Below are positions 36,085 through 48,475 of a stretch of DNA of 64,000 nucleotides, one piece after another (position 1 is the stretch's first letter; each line of letters opens with the position of its first letter). The notes under the pieces were generated by a model. It was not told the origin of the DNA and made no database searches. It saw nothing but the letters and a program-made list of their open reading frames with translations. The position numbers were made by a program, and so were the translations under genes. Origin of the DNA: Toxorhynchites rutilus septentrionalis (Eukaryota > Arthropoda > Insecta > Diptera > Culicidae). The stretch is from positions 68,719,593 through 68,783,592 of the forward strand of contig NC_073744.1 in the NCBI RefSeq assembly GCF_029784135.1, in the 5' to 3' direction.

Positions 36085-36612
36085 GTTGCTTTAGAGAGAG
36101 GGGGGAGGAGTGTCGAACCACCATTTTTAGGCCCCTAAAACCTCCAATTGCCAAATTTTGTTCTATTTGCTTGATCAGTTCCCTTAGAGGAGGGTAGGGG
36201 TGTCGAACCACCAACGAAACATTAAATGCTGCCTAGAACATCCACAAATTTGGCTCCATTTGCTTGATTAGTTCTCGAGTTATGCAGAAATTTTGAGAAA
36301 ATTTGTATGGCACACACTCCCCCCTCCCCCATAAAGAGGGAGGAGAAGTGCCGAACCACCATAAAAACATTTCTTGCCCTCTGAAACCTCGACATGCCAA
36401 ATTTGGTTATAGTTTCTTGATTGGATCTCGAGTTATGCAGAACTTTGTGTTTTACTTGTATGGCAGCCCCCTCTTTGAGAGGAGGGAGGTGTCTCGAACC
36501 ATCATATAAACCTTCTTCGGTCCAAAAAAACACCTACATACAAATTTTTCACGGCGATCAGCTCAGTAATTTCCAAGTCCATAAGAATCAAACTTCGTCC
36601 CGCCCAAAATTT
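36085..36612. repeat. ~145-bp satellite array, left part
   Basis: Diverged tandem units with GAGGAGTGTCGAACCACC, CCTCCACATGCCAAATTTGG, TTGATTAGTTCTCGAGTTATG and TTTGTATGGCAGCCCCCC boxes. Units begin near 36108, 36200, 36349 and 36490; the first is truncated. The array resumes at 37.5 kb after an inserted Helentron-like element. Confidence 0.88.
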
Positions 36613-36615
36613 GTT

Positions 36616-37243
36616 TTGACGTAGGATTACGTCTTTCGGGAACATATTGGGGTACAAATTGAAAATCGAAAATCGAGCACATCGTGAAAATTGTCCAATT
36701 TCAAACGCTTATTACTCAGTAAGTTCATGATGGATTGATGAAATTCTTGCGTCAATCGATTTCGGCACTCCATAACAATTTTTTATATTGAAGAAAATAA
36801 TATATGTCATGAAACTAACTATCGAACAATTGATAAATCTCAACCCCTATCCTAACGGAAATACCCACTTCTGATTGGTCGAAATTGACGACACATGCGG
36901 CGGATCCCTAACAGAGACATCTAAACCAAGCTGCCGGGGGGAAATCGGCATTGTTAATACTTGAGAGTAGGGGGAACTTTTGCTCCCAACGAAATGTGTT
37001 CCCTAACAGAGACATCTAAACCAAGCTGCCTGGGGGAAATCGGCATTGCAAATACATGAAAGTAGGGGGAACTTTTGTTCCTACCGAAATGTGTTCCCTA
37101 ACAGAGATATTAAAACCATTATCATTATCAAAAAGTTTAACGATGTAATTCTTCAAACATATCCAAAATCAACAGATAGCCTAACGGAATCCTACGTCAA
37201 CTATGCGGTCGTGCCTCGGACACAACCCTCCTGTGACTTTTTT
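36616..37243 (+). mobile_element. Helentron-like element (HINE-type), copy 5, inside satellite
   Basis: 628 bp from TTGACGTAGGATTACGTC (36616) to CTCCTGTGACTTTTTT. It is colinear with copy 2 (10.6 kb) but shorter: two minisatellite units instead of four, and no TA expansion. The subterminal inverse GGAATCCTACGTCAA is at 37186-37200 and the hairpin at 37207-37227 has two mismatches. It lies between two blocks of the same satellite. Confidence 0.7.
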
Positions 37244-37504
37244 GTTATCAATACCTTCAACATTCACGTTTTCTTACTAAGCGCAAGTTCATGAGTGCAA
37301 TCGCAGAACTGTTCATTGATTGCTCTTCTAATCGACCCCGTTGAATTATTTTTTTACTAAAAATCCTAGTACTTCTACCAAAACTCATCATTATATTATC
37401 AGATTATTTTAAGACACAATCTCGTTCAAGATTTTTCAACCACTTGCAAAGAACATGTTTCTCCGTTACATGGAACAAATGTTTGATACAGAAAATATGA
37501 TAGA

Positions 37505-38560
37505 ATAAAGATAGACCCCTACCCTCTTCTCCCCTTAAAGAGCGGGGAGGAGTGCCCATTCACCATAGAAACGTTTCGTGCCCCCTAAAATCTTCACATG
37601 CCAAATTTGGCTCCATTTTCTTAATTAGTTTTCGAGTTATGCAGAAATTTGTTTTTCATTTGTATGACAGCCCACCCTAAGAGAGGGGCGAGGAGTGTCG
37701 AACCACCATAGAAACATTTATTGCATCCTGAAACCTCCACATGCCAAATTTGGTTTCGTTTGCTTGATTAGTTCTCGAGTTATGCAGATATTTGTGTTTC
37801 ATTTGTATGGGAGACCCCCTTAGAGGGGGGGAGGGGTGGAGTTTCAAACCACCTTAGAAATGCTTCTTCCCCATTAAACCTCCACATGCCAAATTTAGTT
37901 CCGTTTGCTTGATTAGTTCTTGAATTATGCGGAAATGTATCCTTCATTTGTATGGCAGCCCCTCTCCCCCTACAGATACACGGGAGGAGTATCTATTCGC
38001 CATAGAAACGTATATAATTTGGTTTTGTTTGCTTGATTAATTCTCGATTAATGCAGAAATTTGAAAGAAATCTGAAACCATTTATTGCAGCCTAAAACCT
38101 CCGCATGCTAAATTTCATTTCATTTACTTGATTAGTTTTCGAGTAATGCAGAAATTCTTGTTTCATTTGTATGGCAGCCCCCCTTTTCAGCGTCTAACCG
38201 CCATAAAAACATATATTGCACCCTAAAACCTCCATATGTTTAATTTGGTTTCATTTGCTTGATTTATTCTCGGATAATGCAGAAATTTGTATTTCATTTG
38301 TATGGCAGCCTCCCCTAAGAGAGGGGGTGGAGTGTCTAGCCACCGTGAAAACATTTATTGCGCCCTAAAACCTCTATATACCTAATTTGGTTTCATTTAC
38401 TTGATTTCTAAGAGACGAATGAACTACCAGAGTTTAAAGTCTCTTGAATTAAAAACTTAACCTTATTAGTGCTCGAGTAATACAAAAATGTGTGTTCCAT
38501 TTGCATGGCAGCCCCCCTAAGAGAAGAGGGAGGAGTATCTAACCACCATAGAATCATTTA
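37505..38560. repeat. ~145-bp satellite array, right part
   Basis: About seven diverged units (near 37552, 37697, 37848, 37993, 38188, 38331 and 38536), alternating G-rich GAGAGGGGGGAGGAG with the CATGCCAAATTTGG and TTATGCAGAAATTTG boxes. Some units contain deletions. The stretch 37244-37504 between the Helentron-like element and the array shows nothing recognisable. Confidence 0.88.
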
Positions 38561-40783
38561 TATTCGCATTGGGTTCAGGGCCACTAAAACTTTCAACTTA
38601 AGTGGTATTTTCAGAAATTCGATGCATTCAAAAATAACATCCGAAGTAATCAAAACCGAATTAATTCGTATGCTTTTTTTGCTGGAAAGAAGTTACTGTG
38701 AATTAGGGAGCGGGTTCGGATTTATTGCTGTAATAATGATGATTTTTTTTAAATTATACAGACTGTCTCAGACTCCCAGAATCTCTCAGTTCATTCACCT
38801 CTAGCCTTAGAAAAGATCAATTTGGAAAACCTTGACAATTTGGAAAATCCTTGAGAAATGCCATTTGGAACGCCTCACTGTCGCTGCCACCCGTTCCCTT
38901 GCAGGATGACTGATAAATCGATAAATCGACAATGATTGGCGACTTTTTCTGATCGATCAAGGAATTTTCGGGAATTCAAGCACTGTTCCCGGGTTAAAAG
39001 TGGCGTCAAAGTGCAGCGCATCTGAAATCGGATGTGAAGAAGGTATTTTGCAGCAGTGAGAGCTGCGTTCTTCGGAGGACAACTGAAGGTGAAAATTGCC
39101 GACGCCGACGCCGTTACCCTACCCGATTTGATTCGGATTTTATGTAGATTGCTTCTTTGAAATAATATTAAATCAGCCATTTTGGTAATTTTGGCCATTT
39201 GGGTCATTTTGGATTCAGATTTTTCAGAAATAATTATGCTTTACTAGTCAAGCCCATTCATTTGGTACCCATATTGATTTAAGGTCATGGAATACGCAGA
39301 TTTATAATGTCAGCAGAGATAAAGGTGTGCTCCAAATTTTAGATCAATCGGTCAACAGGAAGGGAGCCAAATTTCTATTAATGTGGGTAATCCTATAGAC
39401 AAACATACATACAAACATGTCAAGCTAAGTAAAACCGTTTCAAATCGTTTATTCGTCAAAATCAGAATGAAAATGGAGAAAAAATACACATTTCACAATA
39501 ATGCAGAAAAAGTGATGCTGCAAATTAGATATTTTAGTTTGTGACAATATAAGGGCAATATGAGCGAGCGAAACAAAAGATACTTTGCAAATAAGCACGC
39601 ACACGCAACTTTTCGCATACTTCGTCACATACAAGGTCTAGACCGAAAAATATATAGATTCACGTTTATGCTCTCCTTTTTACTCTTAGAAAACACTTTC
39701 CAACTTCATTTTATAATGAGGTGTAAAATTATCACACATTTACAGTGGCCAGTGGCTATGCGTCAGTGTTAGTGTCATTGTTTGGGTCATGGTAAGCTAA
39801 ATTGAGCGGAGAGGACGAGAATTCGCAAATACGCCATAGAAACTCTTGCAAGGAATCCAGTTTTGTGATGACATTACGCTATATGTGAGAGTTTTTGTAT
39901 TTTCTTGTAGAAATTCCAAACATTGATCGAAATTCTCAAAAATGTGACAATCAAAGATACTTTTCCTTAGCGCCGATTGATTCCCTTTGCTAAATGTCAC
40001 TTGTTTACTTTCTGATTACGCAACTAACGGTTTATCACGATAATTTCTGCATACAGGCGATTTCCAGACAAAAAGAATAAACCAGCGAAACTATGTTAAA
40101 TAATACTCCTCAAGAAGGTCAACGCCATGGACCGGTACAAGAATGGGTCGGGGTTTTTCTACAATATGAGTTCGAGTCTACATCCAAACTAGCGTTGGCA
40201 GAAAACATTTCATCTTCATGCTGAAGGATGAAATGAGCAAATAATAGCATCTGTTTCTTACATTAAATTAAATTCTCCTGATACGAAGCTGTAGAAAACA
40301 TGTTTTTATCAATATGTATGATGGTTTTAAATCGACTAAATCGAAAATTTTCAGAGTGGAAATCCCGAAATATTACAACTAGGCACAAATATTTTGATTT
40401 TCAAAACAATTCTAGATAATTTAATGAAACCAAAATATTTGAAAATTTTTAGATATAATAACGAAATAAAGATTGAGGAACAACACTAACTTGTTTGATA
40501 TGCATGAACGAGCAGCCGCAAAGTTATTGATGAAGGAATACGTTACAAAGTGTAATATTACTCAAAAGAAACTTCTTGAGTTCAAAGTCAACATAATAAG
40601 ATTTCCAATAACATATGCTCGTCAGATTCAAAGAGAAATATATTTCAATGGTGAAACTATAGGAAATATATGCTTTCCTCATTCAATGAGTGTGGTGTGG
40701 ACGATGAATTCAAAGAAATTTTGAATATTGATTTCTCTGCAATTCGTTGTAGTGATGCTATGAGTTTTTGGGAAAAAGAAAAT
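38561..40783. other. Unassigned region with short repeats
   Basis: 39230-39430 contains the TTTGGTACCCATATTGATTT and AATCGGTCAACAGGAAGGG segments also found at 62.99-63.48 kb. A minus-strand frame at 38875-39207 and a plus-strand frame at 40473-40724 have no recognisable family motif; the latter lies just outside the right end of the next element. Confidence 0.4.
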
Positions 40784-41620
40784 GGGTGGGTTATATCTAT
40801 GATATAACCGCAAGGTTGACGTGGGACTACCTTAGCTTAGCAATCATTTCTTTGTATTGATTAAATTTTTGATTGAATGAAACAATTTCCGAATTCAATT
40901 GAATTCAATATATTTGATTTGTGGGTAAAAAGATTTAATAAATGTCATGTAAGCTAAATTCATGCATTGTGACAGATTATGTTCTTCGTTACATGTAAAT
41001 GACATTCTTTTTACGTTTGGTATGATGCCTAGAACAAAATATGTGAACGGAAGAATTATCAAACGATTATTTTATTTTACATTTCCCTCTGAAGTTTGCA
41101 TCTCTCAAGTGTACGTACTTCTCGAACCGTGAATTTGCATGATTTGATGAACTTCAGGCACTCAGTTTCGATTTTGACATGTACGTCGAGCGCTTATTGT
41201 TTAGTCAATAGGCGTTATCGCAACAATTGATTATCAACATTTTGCCTAATCATCAAATGGTATACGTAGGAATACAGTGAGCAGAAGATATGAAGGCATA
41301 TCCTTCAATGCAATCTTGAATAACCGATCCGAAACGTTGTGTTCGTACCCGCTTTTGTAATCCCGGTTAGGAAAACACTTTTCGGAGTGCAAAGAAAACA
41401 TGCGGGTGCAGAAATGATGATGGTCCCACCTCATTCCCCTGCAAAGGTTTGAGCGAGACGAGTTATCTTATTGATAATAGTTATATTACGGTATTTATAT
41501 TTTTCCATCAACTAACCAGTGAGCAAATTAAATTGAACAAGAAAACGGACTGGTTAACTCGCAGACATAGATTACTAAACGAAAGAACAATTTAAGCCAT
41601 TATTTAAACGTATTTATTCC

Positions 41621-42047
41621 ATGGCATGTCGAGAGAATTTCCAACCCGGGAAGACCCTAGACCGATCGGGAATTGAACCCAACACCTATGTCAGTAGTAT
41701 TAGCCAGAAATTTACAAGGGAATTCCCGCTTTATCAGATCCCCGGCCACGGTACTATCGTTTCCGAGTTCGAGCAGCTGAGCATACCCAAGCCTAATTCT
41801 AGACGGTACTTCAGGCCCATTACTTATCCCAAGGCATGTCAAGAAAGTTTCCAACCCGAAAAAATCCTTGACCGATCAGGAATTGAACCCAATACCTATG
41901 TCAGGTTTAGCATTGAATTTACAAAGGAATTCCCGCTTTACTAGATACCCGACAACGACCTATTATGCGATCATTTTCGAGACCAGACAGCTGAGCAAAT
42001 TTAAGCTTGATTCCAGCCGATACTTCAGGCCCTACATCTAACCTAGG
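41621..42047 (-). repeat. Tandem pair of SINE-like units, ~210-bp period
   Basis: GGCATGTCGAGAGAATTTCC at 41623 and GGCATGTCAAGAAAGTTTCC at 41833 start two diverged copies. Read on the minus strand each has GGTTCAATTCCCGATCGG or GGTTCAATTCCTGATCGG, a pol III B-box-like motif, as seen in mosquito tRNA-derived SINEs. No clear A box remains. The pair sits inside Helentron-like copy 6. Confidence 0.6.
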
Positions 42048-42159
42048 GTATAACGCGTCAACCTGAATCTGTTGAAAAGATGAAAGGAAACAGTGTTAAG
42101 GAAACATATTCTAGTCTGCACAGAGGCAAGCAAGTACAAAAGTACCCGCAGTTTGCATT

Positions 42160-42690
42160 TATTTGCAAAGCCGAATTCCCCAGACACCTTGGTTTTGAAG
42201 TCTGTGTTCGGCAAACACATTTCAATCGGAACAAAAATACTTCCGATCGGCATGAATTTGCAATGACAATATTCTCAGACACCTTGGTTCTGAAGTCTGT
42301 GTTGGGGAAACACATTTCCGCCGGAACAAAAATGCCCCCGACTTGCATGTTTTTGCAATGCCAATTTCCCCACGCTCCTTGGATTTAAAGTCTGTGTTAG
42401 GGAAACACATTTCAGTCGGAACGAAAATGCCCCCGACTTACATGTATTTGCAATGCCAATTTCCCCAGACATCTTGGTTCTGAAGTCTGTGTTAGGGAAA
42501 CACATTTCCGCCGGAACAAAAATACCCCCGACTGTCATGTATTTGCAATGCCGATTTCTCCAACGCTGCGTGGTTTTGAAGTCTGTGTGAGGGAACATAT
42601 TTCGGTGAGAACAAAAGTCTCCATACTTCGTGTATTTGCAATGTTGATTTCCCCAAGGCTGCTTGGTTTAGATGGCTGTGTAGGGGAAAC
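42160..42690. repeat. 94-bp minisatellite, about 6 units
   Basis: Units are marked by TTGGTTNTGAAGTCTGTG near 42190, 42283, 42377, 42473, 42569 and 42662. They are the inverse of the unit at 11.0-11.4 kb. Confidence 0.92.
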
Positions 42691-42967
42691 CGTAAATCGG
42701 GCCAATCAAAACGAGGCAATTAGGGCGTTTAGATAACGCTTAACATTTTACAGTTATTCAATTGTTTTTCTAATGAAAAATAACATTCTATTCATTGCGA
42801 TAGAAGCGTAGAAATATTCCCTATCAATTGATGCAAACATCTTTCCAATCCAGTAAAAAATGTTCAAGTTATAAGCATTCGGAATCTTTCAATTTTTCCT
42901 GCATGTTCAGTGTTTAGGTTTTCATTTTACCCCCCATATACTCCGGTTAGACGTAATCCCACGTCAA

Positions 42968-43984
42968 TATAAGCGATCAAAAGATCCTTGCGAAATTCTC
43001 TAAATGGTAAGAACTTCAAATCTATGGTCTGCATAAAAAATACGAGAACACAAACATGTTCTGTGATGAAGATGGCAACAGATTGTACAATCAAATTGAA
43101 TATGTATGAGTCTGCTTATAAAAATAATTTTACCAAAAATAGGCACGAACTTTCCGGTCAACCCAATTTGAGATATTCTGATTTCTTCCTGATTTTTATT
43201 TTTATTCTTCCTGAATAGTTTGAAAATAGTTGGCAACACTGGCTATAGCAATTATCATATTGCTATAGCATATATATTATACAAAAGATTCACCAGTATG
43301 GGGAGTAGTGCATTTTCTGTTATTTTAGGGCTCATTTAATGCAATAAATCGGGAGCCAAAACAGGTGCTAAAAATTAATTTGGAGTGTAGAGATCAAATT
43401 CAGTGGCGTCGCATAGAGCATTCGCATGAAATGTTTTCTATAATTTATTTCAATAAAATTTCACTAACGAATAAGTATACCCCACATTAGCACGAAATCA
43501 ACAAAACATGAACTAAGTATTTGTGAAATAATAACAACACGGAACAAAACTATTGGCGAGAGGTTCACCCCATGTATTTCATTTATCGGTACGATTCTCC
43601 CAATTGTGACACTTTTCCGCAATCATCCGGTTTTTGTTTACCGCTTCGTAACACAAAAATCCCCGCCGCAGATTTGAAAAACGAAACCGGTTCTCCAATT
43701 TAAACGATTGGAAACTTCTTGCGCCCAACAACGATAACAACAGGCAGGGTGGTGCACACTGCCGGTGCTGTTCTACCCTGTGCGCGCTATGTTGATATTG
43801 ATCTACGAAAACGCTGCCAACTTACAACTTCCACTTTTGAACAGCGTCAAACCATTATTGGAATTTGTCATTGATCGATTCCCTTTCGCGCTCAGTGTAC
43901 TCGTCCTTAAGCATCGAGTTAGTTGTTTGCCTTCTTCACATGATTGAATTTATCGTTTCAAAATAAGCGATTTTCAACACTCAC
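42968..43984. other. Unassigned, possibly intron of the gene at 44.1 kb
   Basis: Includes a second copy of the dispersed repeat at 43250-43395 (first copy 29978-30115). From 43.55 kb the composition becomes less AT-rich towards the exon at 43985. No further exon was found. Confidence 0.4.
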
Positions 43985-44150
43985 CTGACTCGTGATGATC
44001 GTGGCTCTCGTGGTGGCCGTGCCCACCATGGTGGTCGTGATCGTCCTGCAGGTGATGCTTTAGGTGATGCAGATGCGCGTAGAAGTGATGATGATGCAGA
44101 ACACAGGCAAGATCTGTACAATTTAACATTGCTCCGTCCTTTGGGCAGGC
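43985..44150 (-). CDS. Probable internal exon encoding a histidine-rich segment
   Basis: On the minus strand, a long pyrimidine-rich tract (about 44155-44195) ends in CCGCAG just before 44150, and the open frame ends at CAG|GTGAGT across 43985/43984, a strong donor. The 166-bp exon starts in phase 0 (ACPKDGAMLNCTDLAC) and continues with clusters of His, Asp and Gly: LHHHHF, LHHLKHH, DDHDHHGGHGHHESHDHH. It ends in phase 1. An ATG at 44129 could also be a start codon. Histidine clusters of this kind occur in zinc transporters and various metal-binding or secreted proteins but are not diagnostic, so no function is assigned. This is the only stretch that looks like host coding sequence. Neighbouring exons are not identifiable by eye. 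Confidence 0.55.
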
Positions 44151-44942
44151 CTGCGGAGCCCGTGAAATCGTACGAGGGAAATAAGGAAATTAAGGAAACG
44201 CTGGGATAGACCGAAAGACGTCGCTAATTTATTTGGGAAGGTTTTGGACTAGGAAACCTTGCACACCGGTTGCTACCTCACCATTGGGGCGATTGAAACC
44301 CAACGACGCCTAATTAGACGAGCCGTTGCTAGCCGTTGGCCGAGGTGCTGTGTGGAGGCTTTGCAAACAAACACGAGTCCTGTTCTTCGTTTCGGTATTT
44401 TTCGCGCACGATCTGCAACCACCTGGAATGGGAGGGGATAGTAGGAAAATAAGTTATTGACATGGATAACTGATTGAATTACTGGTATATTTGGTACTAG
44501 CTAGGCTACTGTCAGGCTTGCTGACTAAACAATTAAATTCGACTAAATGCGAAATAAAAATTATACGCATATTAAACTTTTTAAAAAGGAACAAACATCA
44601 AAATTAGAGCATTTTTGCTTTTCGGTAGATCAATTTTTATAAAATTGCTGATAGTAAAACCCTGCTGTCAACAAATAATTTACCTGTTTTACTTTGATCG
44701 ATGTGACATGGCAGTTCACTTTGAGACTCACTAACCTAACTAAGTAATATCCAGCTATCATCTAGCATTCGACATTCGACGTTCTCCAATAGCTATGATC
44801 ATCGAGTGCTCAATTATTTCACAGGACATGTAACACCTCTTACAATTCTACTCCCACAATAACACCGTGCCCCTCGACCAGCACATGAACCATAATGTGT
44901 CGCTGATGATTGCCGCTAGCCGTAGGAGTCAATCTCTAGACC
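44151..44942. other. Intron or flank upstream of the His-rich exon
   Basis: Begins with the polypyrimidine tract of the exon acceptor. The rest shows no recognised feature up to the hAT left target duplication at 44935. Confidence 0.4.
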
Positions 44943-44959
44943 AGCGGTACTCAACCTTT

Positions 44960-46949
44960 TTTTCATAGATGCCACAAACACATGTTAGTCATGGTGCTGG
45001 AAGCCACAAGGAAAAAAAAGATAAATGAATAAGGGTGATGTTCAAGACACGACCGCACTGTTAACATAAAACTACGAAATTATTGCCGGCGAGAACAAAC
45101 ATTGAAGAAATTTAATTTAAAAAAACTCTTCGATGCAAATATTTGATAGCAATGACAAGAACCGACAAATGAATGCGAAGCTATTTGAGTAGATTGTCAA
45201 TTTAATTCTAAGCATCAACAAGTACTGTTGATTGCTCGCTGCCTAGAGCACTGAAACTGGAAAACTGAACTTCTTGAATAACTAAGTAGTTTTTCAGTAT
45301 CTCCTAGCAAAATTACATCTCCGACGCAAAACGAAACATCTCAGCAGACGCCGAACGGTAACAGAAAATTCAAACCGAACCTATTATATGGTGGCTGCGG
45401 GGCGAAAGCAATACCATCGAAACAAAATTTCAACTTTAATTTTTCACCGATGAACACAACTATCAACGTTGAATACCTTACGTCACTTTCAACCCGAAAA
45501 CAATGATATCACGAAGGTTGAATGATCCATTGAAAAAATCACAAATCAGTCATTCACGATTTATCAGTCATCTAAGCTGCAAGGTTTTCCAAATAGTAAT
45601 TCTCAAGGCCAGGATGTTTAGTTTGGCATTTCAAATTGATATTTTTCAATGCTAAAGGCGAATAAACTAAGAAAGCTTAAAACCTCTACAATTCAAATCA
45701 ACATCATTACACCAATAGATCCAATCGCACTCCAGAATTCACAGAAGCTTACTTCAGGCAAACATAAATATTAAAAAGATTTTTAGAATGCACAGGAAAT
45801 TCTTAAATAACTCTTTTGTCGAAAGTTTCAGTGGCCCTGAAAAGGACCGATGGGTTCGTGTTGTTTTGTACACGCAGCTGAAAATGGCTGATTCATGATT
45901 CATTCTTGTTCTCGCGAGAACAGTACACACACTCAGCAAAATATACGTGACGCATTTTTCCCGCACTACAAACAGTGCGGTTCTAGGCGATTGTATATTT
46001 GTCCCACACTACCGTTATCTATTTGATACCGAATAACGCATAAAAATCAACAATTCGTGCAATTTCCAGGGTATGAAAACCGACGACGCACCTCCCATTT
46101 AATTATCTCTTCTGCCTTGATTCCGCTGTACACTATGCTTTCAAGCAGGTACTTATATTTAAAGAATTTTGTGATTTCAATAGTTTGCTACGAAATGTTT
46201 GAGATATTGAAAAAATGTTTGAGTCAATTAGTAAACAGCATTACTCATACACGTTTTATCTTTTGAATGAAGTGATTGACATACCACTTTGTACAGCTGA
46301 CAAAGAGATGTTAACGCTCGGAACTTTGCACCCCAAATTCTAATCTTAAACCCCAGTACAGATTCAAATATGAGGTGATGCAAAATACAAAGGTACTCTT
46401 CACCAGACGGCATGCAAATCGCGCCGAACAAAATTGCGCCTTACAGTGCCATATCTATCATTCATTCTTCCTTAGTATCGAGCAAAACTATTGTGTGTGA
46501 CATCAGCATTGAGAAAGGCTGCTTTCTTATTAGCAGTGATATTTGAATATTGTACCTCCCTCATACATACTTGGCCGCAAGAACATGATAGTAAAATGTG
46601 TATTCTTCCAATTTTCCTTAATTTAAGTACGACGCCATGGCGGACCTGGAAACACATAAATCCTTCCTGACTGACGAAAGAACGCGGCATCTGCAACAAG
46701 TGCGCAAAAGCCATTTCTACTTCTATTCATCGCAACATAGACGCGGAAACAGGACGCGGAAGGAAGAATTCCAAGATCCGACGCCATCTCCTGAGATAGT
46801 AACACTATTATTAAAAGCGAGCCAAAAAGTTTTTCGCTTTCTCGACAGAATGTAACTGAATTCTGTGTGTATGAATTCATGACTCCGCTCTAGAAAAATG
46901 AGACTTTCCACACAGCAGTAGAATACTCAATTTTTACACAAAAAAGCAA
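44960..46949. other. hAT interior without recognised genes
   Basis: Apart from the histone-type stem-loop at 45833 nothing is recognised. Frames at 46472-46714 and 46637-46855 overlap on opposite strands and show no motif. Confidence 0.4.
45809..45848 (-). promoter_or_regulatory. Histone-type 3'-end signal, second occurrence
   Basis: On the minus strand GGTCCTTTTCAGGGCC (45848 to 45833) has a 6-bp stem with one G-U pair and a four-base loop, followed by ACTGAAACTTTCG and ACAAAAGAGTT (45819 to 45809), the spacing expected for the U7-binding element. No histone reading frame precedes it on the minus strand. It may be a fragment of a histone gene carried in the transposon. Confidence 0.5.
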
Positions 46950-48470
46950 TTGCCTGCCGACTGTGAGTATGTAGAAGTGCCGGAATACAATAAGACTAAT
47001 ATCGAAGCAATTAAATGTATTCTACGTACAATAGATTGGGAACACATGCTAAGTAATGAAGGAAATGTCAACCAATCCGTACAAAATTTTCACGAATTTC
47101 TGAATAACATAATGTCAGAATTCGTTCCGAAGAAAAGAAGATGTAGAACTCGCGAAGACGAATATCCTCAGTGGTTAATCCACAAATAAAGAATTTAAAA
47201 AACCAAAAACAGAAAGCACACAAATAGTATAAACTAACAAAATCGAAACAAAATTTATTTAGTTATCACCTTATTTGTCAAAAACTGAATTCGGCCATGA
47301 ATATCGCATATGAAGAATATAATCGGAAGGCCGAATCTAAAGTCAAATCCTGTCCGAAGAACTTTTTCAATTACGTGAAGTCTGAACTAATGAAGCAATA
47401 ATACTCCATCGCGTATGCATCTCGACGAGAATGTGGGTAATACCCCTAGAGAAATATGTAGTCTTCTCGGCAATTTTTCGCAGGAAGTTTATACCACATT
47501 CTCCGAGAAAACCGTGACCGAAAGTACCTTTCATTTCTACCGGAATTTTCCAACGACATATCTGTGAACAATATCGCACATCAGGAAATATATAAAGCAT
47601 TATAAAGTCTGAACCCATCGAAAGGCCCAGGTCCGGACGGAATTGCACCCGTAATCCTCAAGAACCTACTCATATATGCTGACGACATGAAGCTTTTACG
47701 GAAATTGTAAATGACAGCGACTTCGAAGCATTCCAGAATGAAATAAATGTATTCTACACGTGGTGTAAAAAAGCCTCTTACAACTAAATGCAAAAAAAAA
47801 AATGTAATTCAATGACATTCAGCAGAAAACAACAAACACCGAATATTGTAATATCCCTAGGAAACGAAACTGTAAAAAAAAAATTTGAATAGTCAGAGAT
47901 CTAGGCGTCATTCTTGACTCTAGGCTCACTTTTATTGAACACTACAACTCAAAAATAAAAAAAGCAAATAGAGTGCTAAACTTCATAAAACACTTTTCAC
48001 ATAATTCCCAGGACTTATATACAATAAAAACATTATACACCACATATGTAAGACCTATTTTGGAATACTGCAGCATTGTATGGAATCCTTATATTGTCGC
48101 AAACGAAGAACGCATAGAGTCTGTTCAAAAACAATTTCTTTTGTATGCACTTCGTAAATCGAACTGGACATCATTCCCTCTTCCCTCAATGCTCATCAAC
48201 ATACAAACACTTAACGAACGTAGAGAGCTTACAATGCTTTTTTTGTAAACGATCTTATTTCACAACGCGTACAGTCAGCGGAATTGGTATCTGGCCTAAA
48301 CTCTTATGTGCCAGGACGTCAATTAAGAACAAGTAGCTTATTCCAAGTAAAAGCATCTAGAACAAATTATGCAAGCAACGCTCCTGTAAATCCCATGATG
48401 CTTTTGTACAATCGTCATTGAGACAAAATTGACATCACAATGAATTAAAAACATGTGCCGTGGAAATAAA
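46950..48470 (+). pseudogene. CR1/Jockey-group retrotransposon, internally deleted
   Basis: The endonuclease-RT linker (MPADCEYVEVPEYNK...EFVPKKRRCRT) is at 46950-47189. NPSKGPGPDGIAPVILKNL at 47610-47670 then jumps directly to LIYADDMKLL, so most of the RT palm is deleted. The C-terminal part reads VRDLGVILDSRLTF near 47900 and VRPILEYCSIVWNPY, ERIESVQKQFLLYALRKSNW at 47973-48248. Several frameshifts. The closest relative in the window is at 58-59 kb. The DD37E transposon at 48476 was inserted into or right beside its 3' region. Confidence 0.82.
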
Positions 48471-48475
48471 ACATA

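Larger units (their letters stand above)
40784..42967 (-). mobile_element. Helentron-like element (HINE-type), copy 6, longest
   Basis: Minus orientation: starts TTGACGTGGGATTACGTC at 42967; the subterminal inverse GTAGTCCCACGTCAA lies at 40814-40828, followed by a perfect hairpin at 40789-40809 and CACCC. Six units of the 94-bp minisatellite lie near 42.17-42.69 kb, and two SINE-like units were added near 41.6-42.05 kb. The flank shared with copy 4 covers both ends. At 2184 bp it is about twice copy 4, the difference being the SINE-like block and extra minisatellite units. Confidence 0.7.

Noticed and set aside
36085..38560. Cluster of small paralogous genes
   Set aside because: The repeated frames (for example at 36303, 36421 and 38490) are translations of the ~145-bp satellite and carry stops in most units.
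40473..40724. 83-residue plus-strand protein beside Helentron-like copy 6
   Set aside because: Looks somewhat protein-like but has no recognisable domain, and lies outside the element. Left unassigned.
41668..42390. CRISPR-like array
   Set aside because: The repeats are long (94 or 210 bp), diverged, without unique spacers of constant size, and lie in an animal genome.
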